This document shows, piece by piece, positions 51,880-62,812 of a stretch of DNA of 64,000 nucleotides (position 1 is the stretch's first letter; every line of letters begins with the position of its first letter). A program made the position numbers and the translations under genes. A model generated the notes under the pieces. That model saw nothing but the letters and a program-made list of their open reading frames with translations, searched no databases and had not been told where the DNA came from. The stretch comes from Prochilodus magdalenae (Eukaryota; Chordata; Actinopteri; Characiformes; Prochilodontidae), in contig JAMWET010003091.1 in assembly GCA_024036415.1 (NCBI GenBank), positions 264,501-328,500 of the forward strand, read 5' to 3'.

Positions 51880-52590
51880 GGGCGGGGCTTATGAGTGCCC
51901 CCGCCCCCAAAGCCCCACAATAGTTTTTTATACTTTTATACTTTTACCTCTTGATCGCTTGTGATGTCCTTAAAAGTGACTCTTAAAGAAAAAGAAAAAC
52001 ATGAAAAATATTTTTGTAGAAAAACTCGTGGACGACCGCGCGCACTACGTACAGCACGTATTTCGGAGTGCCCGCGAGCAACGCAGTGTTTCCTAGACAA
52101 CAGGTTGCTTAGAAACGTTGTAGTTGGCGAACTACAAAAGAGCCCGAGTGAAAGTGTCACCGGCGAAAAGTTAACTTTCCCCCCGAAACGGGCGAATGAC
52201 TTACATACCAGATTCACTTCAACTACACTGAGACCTGCAGACTGAACACGGCTCGGACTGCCCGCGCTTCACTCACAGAAACAAGCAAAACAACGCTGTG
52301 ACTCACCCTCCGCCACAGAATGGCCACCAAATGACTGCTGACCGCCGCGGTCCTCGCTCAAGTTCGCAGAAACACCTAAACCTAAAGAGAAGCTTAAACG
52401 CGCGGCTCTCAGCGCGCTGTCCCTCTTCCCGTTACCGTAGTCCGGGTTTGCGCGCGTTTGGCACGTCTGCAACACCGAGGTTTCGGTTCTTGCCTTTCTT
52501 TCCCCAAATCTCCCCGCACAATAGGAGACCCGTCCCGCAGAGCCCCGCCCCCATCAGCACAGTCAACAAAGAGCAGAGCGGAGAGAGTGC
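51880..52590 (-). promoter_or_regulatory. mir92b: CpG-rich candidate promoter of the mir-92b primary transcript
   Basis: The segment is the most CpG-dense part of the thbs3-hjv spacer. It contains Sp1-type boxes GGGCGGGGC (51880-51888) and GCCCCGCCCCC (52542-52552). On the minus strand a donor, GCGGAGG|GTGAGT, lies at 52307/52306, and an acceptor, cttcgcag, lies at 51609 just before the hairpin-bearing segment. Together they suggest a short non-coding first exon spliced to the mir-92b exon. This is inferred from sequence signals only. Confidence 0.5.
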
Positions 52591-52619
52591 TCAGTGGAGC
52601 AGAGAGAGAGAGAAAGGGG

Positions 52620-52880
52620 GGAGCAACAGAGGAGAGGAGAGGAGAGGAGAGGAGAGGAGAGGAGGGAAGAGAAGAGAAGAGAAGAGAAGAGAAGAGGAGA
52701 GGAGAGGAGAGGAGAGGAGAGGAGAGGAGAGGAGAGGAGAGGAGAGGAGAGGAGAGGAGAGGAGAGGAGAGGAGAGGAGAGAAGAGAAGAGAAGAGAAGA
52801 GAAGAGAAGAGAGGAGAGGAGAGGAGAGGAGAGGAGAGGAGAGGAGAGGAGAGGAGAGAAGAGAAGAGAAGAGAAGAGAA
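52620..52880. repeat. (GGAGA)n / (GAGAA)n polypurine tract
   Basis: About 260 bases of nearly pure purine, with GAGAG-type units alternating between GGAGA and AGAAG variants. It adjoins the CpG-rich segment. Long Arg/Glu or Leu/Ser open frames here are artefacts. Confidence 0.95.
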
Positions 52881-52899
52881 GTTTTAGCTGTGGCTGCTG

Positions 52900-55800
52900 A
52901 TTACACAAGACTGAAATATGCTGCATCAACACATTCACTGTCTTCACCTCTGTAAAAACTGATGTAGCAGTTGATTTATGTGCATTCTGATGGACATGCC
53001 TAAACCTACACTTCAGAAACTTCAGCTACCTAGGGCACTCAGAGAGCCACGTGCTTAACATGCTTAAATCTATATTAAATATCCATATTACACCACTTGA
53101 AAGATTCTTTAAAGAAACCACATATAACATATGATGTTTTCCATCACAAAGAAGACCAATTTAACCATATAGAGAACTATTTATGTGTTCAAATTGTTCT
53201 AATATAGAAAAAAGAATTTTATATAGAAGTTTTTATGAGAAGCATAAAACAATGGAGGAACCTTCCCTACCTGCTCCACAGAACCATTAAAAAATGTTCC
53301 ATATAAAACCAAATTTAGCACACTAATAGCACACATGTGCTATTATCATGTTCATGGTTCTACAAACAACTGTCCCTTTTAACAATATCTATATTACACT
53401 ACTTTAAAATGGTTCTTTAAGGGAACCATATATAACAGTTTTTTTTCCATAGCGAAGGACCATTTAACAATGTAAGAAAGCAGTTTTGCATTCAAATTAA
53501 TCAAATAAAAGAGAGAAATTTCACTTACAATGTGAATCTTGTAACAAAAGACGAACCTATTTTGGTGCTATCTAGAACCAGTTTTAACATGGTTCCATGT
53601 AGGACCATTCTCAGCACGTTGTACATTAATCTAAAGAACGATTCCTTCAAGCAAAGAACCATTTAAGCAAGTGTTTTTTGTTTTTTGGGTTTTTTTTGAG
53701 TCGCTGTGGTTCCACATAAAACCATTGTCTTCACTAAAGAACCCTTGAAGAACCAACTTCTTTAAGAACGTATAAAACGTGTTTCAGTGCAGTAGCCTCA
53801 GATTAGCACTCAGAATATTCTATTAATGGTCAGTCCCCCAAACAAAACCTGTATGAACTTACAATACACTGGCTGTTCGTGTGTCCTGGTTTGGCCTTTG
53901 CTCACATTTCGACCCCCAGTGAGTCCCGTTACCCTTCCACCTGTCGAGAACTGTGTCTCACAGCTGCTGAGTCAGCCAGCGGAAGAAGCCTGACTTCAGC
54001 CTGGAGGAACCTCTAACTGGATTGAGTTTAATCAGCTACAAAATAAAAGGAGAAAAAGTCTTATCGATCAGAGGCTCATCACTCTGAGTGTGCGTATTCT
54101 TAGAGGGGTGTGTGTGTGGGGTGGTCTGAGTTTTTCCTCCATAACTTTCAGCTCTGAATGCCAATTATCACAGACAGAAATATCAGAGACAAAAAAATAA
54201 ATAAATAATAAACAAAACGATTCTTTTTTTTCCAATAAAGGAATGAACATGGTAGTTCAGACTTGATTGGTCAATAAAAGAGGGCAGGGCACAGCAAACA
54301 GATATAGCTGCTCCATAAAGAAATGAGTGGGCGTTAACAGGGTCCAAATTCAGATTGGATCAACTTCCAATGAGAATGACAGCCTTTATTGTTCTGGTAA
54401 ATTACTAATAGAAGTTTGATTAATTCACAATTTAAGACACTCATCATACTTACTGTATAACAAGGCTCATATGGTCAACTTCTTGCTCTACGTGTTTAGG
54501 GTAACCAGAACTTCAAGCTCCTGTAGATGGCGCTGCACAAGGGTGATGAGGCTATAAATACATGTGGTGTGTGTGACGGGTTGCACAGACTGAGATGAGG
54601 TGGTGAAGTGCAGCGAATGCCTGGTTCTGTGTGTGGAAAATGGATCCGGGGCAGATTTTAATGACTGGCTAAAAGGAGGGATGGCATTTGGCTGTGCCAA
54701 AGACCATAGTGTGAAGGAAGTAGCCTATATCCAGAAACTTGTCCAAGCCATGCCAAAACAAACCACAGCTGTTATTCGTGCTTGTGGATGTATTACAGGC
54801 TATTAGGTACATTTCAGTCACAGGTGGCTGATTTTTTGTCCAGTGAACTTATATTTTCCTGCCTGAGGTCTATTAATAATGTACGTGTGCTTTTATGAAG
54901 CCTACCCAAAAATACTGTTAATCTATTTAATGACTGTTTTCCACACTCTCTTTATCCCTTATGTTATTTTTATTTGCTGGTGGTAGAAAAGTCTGCGGAT
55001 GTCGTGTTTTGTTTTTTTGGGTTTTTTTTTTTTTTGCAAATCCAATGTCTCGTTGTCCAGGCGTACTTTAAATTATAGAAAAGACTGTAGAGCATCTTCC
55101 TGTCTCATTCCATCTTAGGTAAACAATCAGTACTGTTAAATTTCTCCTTTTCGCCTGTGATGCTGTCACCATGCCAGTGTTGTCGTGCCTGGGGGGTGAA
55201 CCATTTTGAGGAATGGAACATTACCTCTGTCCGATTACACTGGGCTATAACACTATAACTTCAGCCTGAAGGCTTGAGACATGCCGCCACTACTTTTTAG
55301 GAAAAACAAGACAACGCTCACCATAGGCTGTAATGTAAGACAAAACCAATATAGAACCAGCAGAACTGAATTAGTGTCTTTGGGTCAACTATGTCAGGTG
55401 AATGTGTGTTCACTCAGCCCACCAACAAACTTGAACAACAGACTGGAAAGTCAAATTTACTCCAGCTTGAGTCTCTTCCGCCTCCCATCATCAAGCTGGT
55501 GTTGTAGCCCACTGAATGTCCAGAGGTTCCTACCTCCTCATCTGGTTTTAACTTGTCGTGTCTCCAAATAAGCAAATTGCTAGTGCAATATCCTACTTCT
55601 TAGCCCTGCATGTCATTAGCACTGTGCTTTGACAATTGACTGTGCTCTACCAGCTACATAAACCCACTTGTCTAGTCTAAGGCCCAACACACATACCTCA
55701 GAGCTTAGTTTATTTTATTTGTTGTTTGTACAACCACCCAAACAGCAATTCTGCAGCAGTGTTATTTATTTATTCCCATTTAATGGTTTTGTTATGTGTT

Positions 55801-56520
55801 TTTGTTTTTGCCCAAAAGGTGCGCGGTGGGGTGGTGGGTGGCGCTGTGTGGTTATGAGAGCCAACGTTGGATGACATATTGCCAATCTGATAGGCGGAAA
55901 TGTGACGTCACAAAAACAATAAACTGCAAACAGGCTGTTTTCTGCTGCTTAGATTCCACCATAGCCAGAACAAAACCAGGCATCTCCATTTTGTTGCTGT
56001 TTCTTTCCCTATTTTTTTTTATCTTGTTTGAAAACGGAGCTTACCTTTACATCGTGTCAAAAGTTTATACTGAAAGGACCAATAAAATGGTCCAAAACTG
56101 TAAAATAAAAAGGCTAGTTTAACTTCTTAGTGTTTTGATTAGGATGTTTTCTTTCTCCTTTGTGAAGCTTATTAGACTGGTTTTGTTCCAGCAGAGACTG
56201 TTTATGTTTTGAAAAGTCAGCAGATCAAAGCGAGGACAGTTGAGTTTTGCATTACATTGGGCCTTTAAGTTAAAACTTAAACTTTAAGTTAAAAGTTCTA
56301 AGATGCCAAATCAAAGCCCCGCTGGCGACTCCGGTCACAAATCACTATGCGCAAAGGTAAACACATACACAAACAGACAGTTCTCTCACCAAACCGGCAC
56401 TTTTCCCAAGTGCAGAACAGCACACGTGCTTCACAGAAGGACTTTGGGCGCGCGCTTCCATAGCCACGTTGTTGCTGTTTTGCTTTTGGAAACTTATTGA
56501 CCATAACACCGCGCGTTTGG
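52900..56520. other. Spacer between the mir-92b promoter and the upstream hjv region
   Basis: No gene is recognised. The part at 53090-53770 is rich in 'gaaccat' / 'ttctttaa' words in both orientations, a diffuse repeat common in fish and also seen near 4190-4270 and 49940-50110. A 68-codon open frame at 54600-54806 follows a TATA-like gctataaatac but has no known domain. The sequence around 55780-56230 looks repetitive but was not assigned. Confidence 0.5.
53090..53770. repeat. Diffuse 'gaaccatttaa' repeat field
   Basis: Words such as ggttctttaa, gaaccattta and aaagaacc recur more than a dozen times in both orientations and can pair with each other. They probably derive from decayed inverted-repeat elements. 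Confidence 0.5.
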
Positions 56521-56532
56521 GACGGGAGGGGG

Positions 56533-56656
56533 TTTATAAGAGCGTCAGCTTCAGCTGCTTCCCTGGTTAAAATAGCCCTCGCGCGCCCTGCTCTGTTCGC
56601 TGCTCCTCCGCGCGCAGCTGTCGCGCGCGTGGCAGGTGCGCATTGCGCGTGAGGAA

Positions 56657-56750
<94 letters not shown>

Positions 56751-56863
56751 AACTTACCCACTCATTCCTTCACTCTCACACACTCACGCGGGAAGGTGAG
56801 GAGTAGCGGTCGGTGCTGTAGTGGAAATGAAGACCCGTTTAATGGACTGACCGTTTCACATAG
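56533..56863 (+). promoter_or_regulatory. hjv: Candidate distal promoter and non-coding first exon of hjv
   Basis: A TATA box, GTTTATAAG (56532-56540), lies in a CpG-rich segment. It is followed by about 300 bases that end in a strong donor, CATAG|GTAAGT, at 56863/56864. The next coding exon on this strand is hjv at 60082, with a possible intermediate untranslated exon ending TTGAG|GTAAGA at 59764. The assignment to hjv rests on position only. The (CT)n(CA)n tract falls inside the proposed exon. Confidence 0.4.
56659..56750. repeat. (CT)n then (CA)n microsatellite
   Basis: About 34 CT units pass into about 12 CA units, within the candidate hjv first exon. Confidence 0.95.
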
Positions 56864-56869
56864 GTAAGT

Positions 56870-59800
56870 TACCAACACACTTCTGATCGCAGATTTTCTG
56901 TAACCTATCACAAGACGTTGCTGGCTGTAATTTCATGTCACGTGACACTGCTATATTTCTGATATTTCATTCTGAGATTGTATCTGCAGATACTCTGATT
57001 ACGAGAATTCACAAGGTCACGTGACACTTCTTGCATTTAAACTTTCTTGCATTGAATCTGAGTTGCAAGCAGAATCATTTCAGGTAAATGTCTGATAAAG
57101 CGAATTGGTTTCTGACTGGAGTGTCAGACTATGGTGCTGACTGTGTTTGGTCAGTCTTTCAGATGGACAGTGACTGGTAATTGGTGAATGTTTTGATCTG
57201 ATTTTTGTTTACACTGGACTTTGGAGATAACACACTGAGCTTCCTGGATGGTCCAGGTTAAATGTGCATGGCCAATTTGTAACAGATCAAGTATTTCAAA
57301 GTAAGCACACTGCTCTCAGATCAGATCTCAAGAGTCCATACAGTCCTATTCAGTGCTGCATAAACTGCATAACCTGAACCCATATCAGGACGTTTAATTT
57401 ATATAGTTTAGAGGTGCTAGTAGCATATAAGGTAGTGATGCCTGTCTGTGCCTATCTGATATTTCACATGCCAAACAGGCGGTAATAGGAATACTAACTT
57501 TATCTGAGTTGATGGTCAGCTAGCGGTCGGCATTACTAGGCGAGAAAAATATCAATAAACAGCCTTGTAGTCTATGAAGGCTGAGAGCTCATCCATCCAT
57601 TTCCCATCGAGTAATGGCATCAAGTCTCACTTCCAGGTGGGCTTAAATGATGACACACAAATACAGCAGGGGGTCTGCCATACAGCCTTAGAGCTTTAGG
57701 GTATGTGTGTGTCGCTATTATCTGACATTTTCAAGACTGATATTGATGGAAAAACAGAGAAAATCAGGATCAGTTAAATAGACTCTGTGATCCTCAGAAA
57801 AGCTACTTATAGTATTGTTTTAGTACACATCCTGTTGTTAAGAGGATATACTTATTATTTACATGTTATTATTTTTGCATATAGATATATATAGGTATTT
57901 GCAATATTTTATATTATATATATATATATGTGTGTGTGTGTGTGCACACTGCATATGTGTATATGTGTCTATATATGTATCTATATTATATTTAAGAGTT
58001 AGCTATATTATATTTAATAGTTCATGGCTTTTAATGAAACTTAAAGTACACTTCTACATAATTTTGCATTTCTATTCCCTCATTTATTGTGAAACTGTAA
58101 GATTCAATAAATTATCTCCATAAGATAAGAGAAACATAGAGACACAATATTTTGTTCTGATGATAGAGAACATAAGAACATCCTCTCACCCTGCGATTGT
58201 ATAAAAGATGTATGGTATGTATGTATGTATGTATGAATGTGATGCTGCTGTTACAGTTCAGCCACTTGCAGATGGTGTAGCTGGTTTCCATGGGGTTTGG
58301 TGATGGTAGTGGTGGTGGGAGGGGTTGTAGAGGTTCATTTACAGTAGCGTGTGTGTGTCTATGTTTGTGTGTGCATGCACCTGTGAATCAGATGCTGCTG
58401 TGATTAGTGGGGGTCAAACACTGGTGTTTGTCTGGGATCTTGTGTTGTTTGCTTTGTTGCTTCAACATTCCGGTGTCGTCTCTGTTTTCCGAGACTGGAA
58501 GAACTCTATTAGCACAATGCTTCTGTTCATTTGTAACAGTACATGTTAAGCCAAGTTTAGAGCTTCAGAAGCATCCACTCCAAAAGCACTGTCTGCACAC
58601 ATACACTGACATACACTAACAAGAGTGAACAAATGCGGGATATTCAGGGCCTTCAGCAGCATAGAGGCCCTCTACAGCCTACAGCCAAATATATCAGAAA
58701 TAGCTTGACCATTCTGCACGTTGAGAGACACAGTTGAAATTAGATTGCTGAGGGAAGAAGATAGCCCATGTGGGGCAGAATGCTGTATTTCCAACACCTG
58801 CTTTACAGCCCCAGCTATTTCAGATGGGATGGGCCAGGGAAGGTTTGAGGAGCAGGCTGGCATGGCGGTGTATATTTAGAGCTCTCTATTTCTGCCCTGT
58901 AACTACCCCTCCCCCTGATTATGACTGTCCCCTCAGCCATCCTATCAACTGGAATAAATGCCATCACTGGCTCTGTCAGCGTTTCAGGAAAGCATTCTGT
59001 ACATAATCTGCTGCATATGTGCATCAACATTTGTGCAAATTCCCTGAAGCTGAATTGGACCCACCCATAAATATATAAAGGTCCTGAAGCAGCCAGTGGA
59101 ATGTGCCTAACAGAATCAATGGAAGTGCTCAGCGATGAACACTGAAATACGATCTTTGTGACTGTTGTGCATGCTTGCCAAAGAATTTCTCCCCGGTCAG
59201 TATTTCATTTAGTACATCATTCATTTTGTTCAGTCTGAAAGAACATAAACTCAGTTTAAACATCCACTTCAGATTAGAGCTTTTGGCTTCATCACATACA
59301 CACAGAGTCCTTCGAGTTTGCTTGCTTACTCTCAGTGTTTGCTCTCCACTCTGCAAATAACAGAAGGGTCCAAACTGCGACATGCACCTTTCAACAGAAG
59401 CAAAGCCACTCTTAAACAAGAATAGACCCTTGTGGACATTAGTGAAGCCACTGACCTTGTATTCTGGATGTTGATATGACACAGGTGGCCGTCGCAGTTG
59501 TAACCACAGCATACAGTGTAACCTAAACAAGTGTTTATAAATCTCTTCTTCTTTCAATAATGGAGTCGAGTTCAATTCAAAGTCCACCAAACTGTCAGCA
59601 CCGTGCTCCTGGATATGACTCATCAGCTGTGTTTATATATTCTTCTCCCACTCCAGAGGCTTGGCGATCTCACGTCATTGTCCACTTGATGGATTTTGCA
59701 GCTAGATTCATTACTTGGGATCAGTCTTTTACTGCGGATCAAGAGCATCAATCTGACACTTGAGGTAAGATGGAGGCTTTACAGTCAGTTAATATTAGTA

Positions 59801-60000
59801 ATTCTGACCTGTTTGCATATGACAGTGTAGCCTGTCACCCTGCAACAAAAGCTACATGTGTTTTTATCAGTCACGAGACATCAAAGGCTGGATTAACTAA
59901 CAATCTGAAAATAAAAGTTAGTAGTTATTTGTAATCAGGCTGAACCGAACACTGAGTTGAGTGTTTTTGTGTTTGCTCTTGTCTCCCTCGTGTGGATGCT
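56870..60000. other. Region upstream of the hjv coding exons
   Basis: No coding exon is recognised. It includes a (TA)n(TG)n run near 57915-57945, a (GTAT)n run near 58209-58237 and a less AT-rich block at 58640-59110 with MEF2-like and E-box-like words. A 164-codon minus-strand open frame (59129-59623) shows no domain and is judged chance. Confidence 0.5.
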
Positions 60001-60081
60001 GCTTGCAGTGCACCTCAGTGCTCAGGTCCACAGTTGCAGTGTCAGGAGCCCCTGCAGCCCACTAAGGCTGTGCGTGAATGA

Positions 60082-62812
60082 ATGGGAATGGGAGGACGGG
60101 CTGGCTGCACTAACCACACACGGGCCACATGGAAGATTCACAGTTTCACTGTGCTGCTGCTTGTTCTCCTTTTAGCTCCACAAGGTAAAGTTCTTCCCTC
60201 TGCTTCCTGTTTCAGGAGTCATATCAAAGATGAGGTCACATGTGAACCATCATATCACTCCATGCTTGACACATGATAGAATGAGAAACATTCAGAATGA
60301 TTGTGCTGTCCAATCACAGGGGGAGTCTAATTACTAGTTAATAAACAAATCCAATTCCAAAATGTGGAGATTTGTTTCTTGTGATTAACATTTTAAGTGA
60401 ATAGCAATTGGAAATGCAAAAAGAGGAATTCTAAATAGCTGCATAATTCATTCACTGAGAGTCATTCAGTGTGGCTTTCAGTAAACTGCGGCACTGTAGA
60501 GAAACTTTCTGACTTTTCTACAGTGACGGTAAAAGGAAGCAGAAGATCGCAATGTCAGCACGGCAAATTCACTGATCAGCCATAACAATAAAAATGTATC
60601 TGCTCCATTTATCGTATGGGTGCACCTTATGGTTCTACAATTACAGACTCTGGTCCATCTGTTTCTCTGCATACCTTAGCACTTTCATCCTGTTCCTCAA
60701 TGGCAAGGACCACAACAGGACCACCACAGAGCAGAGTATTTGGGTAGTGGGTCATTCTCAGCACTGCAGTGACACTGAAGGGGTGTCACTGCTATCAAAA
60801 CACATCATGCTATCATCTCAAGCATCATGAAGTGGAAGCTTTATAAAGCATTAGACTCAGGACAACTGCTACCTCTCAGAGTCACCATAGACAATCCACA
60901 TCTAAACATTGTAAACGGTTTAGTTTACATCTTTACATCTACCAGACAACAGGAAGTAGCCTTTGCCAAATGCTTTAAATATAGAGATTCCTGCTGGATA
61001 ACTGACTTGATATATGGCCGAATTATCATACATATTCAGAAATATACATTTTTCACTTGCTGGAGAATTTAGACTTTTCTCTAATTTTGTGTCTTATTTT
61101 TGCAGCATGGTCCCAGTGTCGGATCCTGAGGTGTAACTCAGACTTTGTGGCCGCTACCTTGGAGCTGGGAAATAGTGGCAGCGGGAAAGAGGCGGGTAAT
61201 GCCGGTTATTGCAGAGCCCTGCGCTCATACGACCTCTGCACCCGCCGCACTGCCGGACCCTGTCGTGGCGACCTGGCCTACCACTCGGCTGTACAGGGTA
61301 TAGAGGACCTGCTGATCCAGCATGGCTGCCCCAAGACAGGCCCGACAGCTCAGCCCAGGCCGCTGCCCCAGGCACCGCTCTCTGGGGATGCCTGCTTCTA
61401 TGAGAGAGGCTATGTGCAGCGTAAAGGTCATGCCCCAGAGTACCTGCATTGTGGTGTTTTTGGAGATCCCCACGTGCGGACTTTCAGTGACGAGTTCCAG
61501 ACGTGTGCTGTGCCTGGAGCCTGGCCACTCATCGACAATCAGTATCTCTACATCCAGGCCACCAGCACGCCCACCAGAGGAGGCTCATATGCCACTGCAC
61601 TCACCAAGGTCTGAACAGAGAACAGAACCCTCTTTATTGTCATTTCACAGATACAATGATAATTCAATATGCAACACACTGAATGTGATGCTTAGACTGC
61701 AGCCAAAATATAGTCTCGCCCTGGTTGGTCAGGGGCCCTAAGTAGTCTAGACTGCTTATAGCTAAACTCTTAGAAGTTTGTTTAAGGGTTCTTCAGTAAA
61801 GTCAATGGTTCTAAATAAAGGCATAAACTCTCAAAGACACCATTTATATCTAGACAGATCAGTGACACTTAGACAAAAAGAAAACACACTCATTCAGGAG
61901 CTCTTCAGTCATACAAACGTTCTATATACACAGTCACATTATTATGCGATGATATCCAGAGTAACTGCAGTGTGCTGCACAGACAGCAGCTAGACGGGCT
62001 GGGAGTGACTCAATAAGGCCCAGGTAGGCCACAGGTAGGCCACAGGTATCTGGAGCCATGTTGGCTGCAGTGCTACATCCTACAGCTGCTGATCTGACTC
62101 GTGTAAACCGAGATATAATCGGTGTCTGAACAGCTTCTTTAGTTTTATACTCTCTTATTACGCACGCGCTGTGTGCATCTGCCCCTCTTAACGCCAGTTT
62201 CCCCCTCTGCAGATCACCATCATCTTCAAGAACTGGCGGGAGTGTGCGGAGCAGCAGATCTATGAGGCGGAGGTGGATAACGTACCTCCAGCCTTCACGG
62301 ACGGTTCCACGAGCAGCGGGGAGCGGCGGGGTCAGCACAGCTTGCGCGTGCGTTCCCAAGCGCCAGGACGGCACGCTGAGATCTGGGCTGCGCACATCGG
62401 CACCACGCTGGTGGTGCGCCAGAGCGGACGCGCGCTTGGCCTGTCCGTGCGCTCGCCGCGCGCCATCGTTGAGTCGTACACGCCAGAACAGGACGTGCAG
62501 CTCTGCGTGTGGGGCTGCCCGACTTCCCAGCGCCTAGAGACACCGCACGCGCTGCCCACTGCGGCTGCGCACGCACACTGCTCCGCGCTGCTGCCCGAGC
62601 GGGACATTTACTTCCAGGCTTGCCTTTTCGACCTGCTGGCCACTGGGGACACGAACTCCAGCTCCTTTGCAGTGGATGCCCTGGAGGACGCACGTGGCAT
62701 GATTGCTGACCCTGAGAAGGTGCATCTGCGGGCAGCTGCAGGGGTCAGGGACGCGCTGCGACTGCCCGCACTGCTGACTGCGACTCTAATCACTCTAAGA
62801 CTCACGCTGTGA
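60082..62812 (+). CDS. hjv: Hemojuvelin (RGMc), GPI-anchored BMP co-receptor, three coding exons, 401 aa
   Basis: Exons: 60082-60184, 61106-61608, 62213-62812, with fitting phases. Residues 1-34 contain a signal peptide with the core [10 protein letters not shown]. The mature part opens [14 protein letters not shown], very like mammalian HJV (SQCKILRCN). Then come [18 protein letters not shown], an RGD at 88-90, [16 protein letters not shown], and the partial von Willebrand D-type region with FGDPHVR (153-159), whose Asp-Pro bond is the self-cleavage site. After [10 protein letters not shown] come the LCVWGCP block and a hydrophobic C-terminus ([16 protein letters not shown]) suited to GPI attachment. 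Hemojuvelin binds BMPs and neogenin and drives hepcidin expression in iron control. The RNRR furin site that mammals carry after SQRL is absent: here the text is [11 protein letters not shown]. The last exon is strongly GC-rich. RGMa and RGMb are less likely because the N-terminus and the short Gly-poor linker match HJV better. Confidence 0.93.
60560..60830. repeat. Dispersed fish repeat, copy in hjv intron 1
   Basis: It starts 'ttcactgatcagccataaca', continues with 'tctgtttctctgcatacctta' and 'aggaccaccacagagcag', and ends near 'cactgcagtgacactgaagg'. It is the same family as 46140-46600. Confidence 0.65.

Noticed and set aside
52298..52955. Long Arg/Glu and Leu/Ser frames
   Set aside because: They are produced by the GGAGA polypurine tract on both strands.
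54600..54806. A 68-codon frame downstream of a TATA-like sequence
   Set aside because: Not recognised as any family and no splice partners; it could be a transposon scrap, and support is too thin for a gene call.
59129..59623. A 164-codon minus-strand frame upstream of hjv
   Set aside because: No domain or coding-like composition. Its strand and position fit no neighbouring gene.
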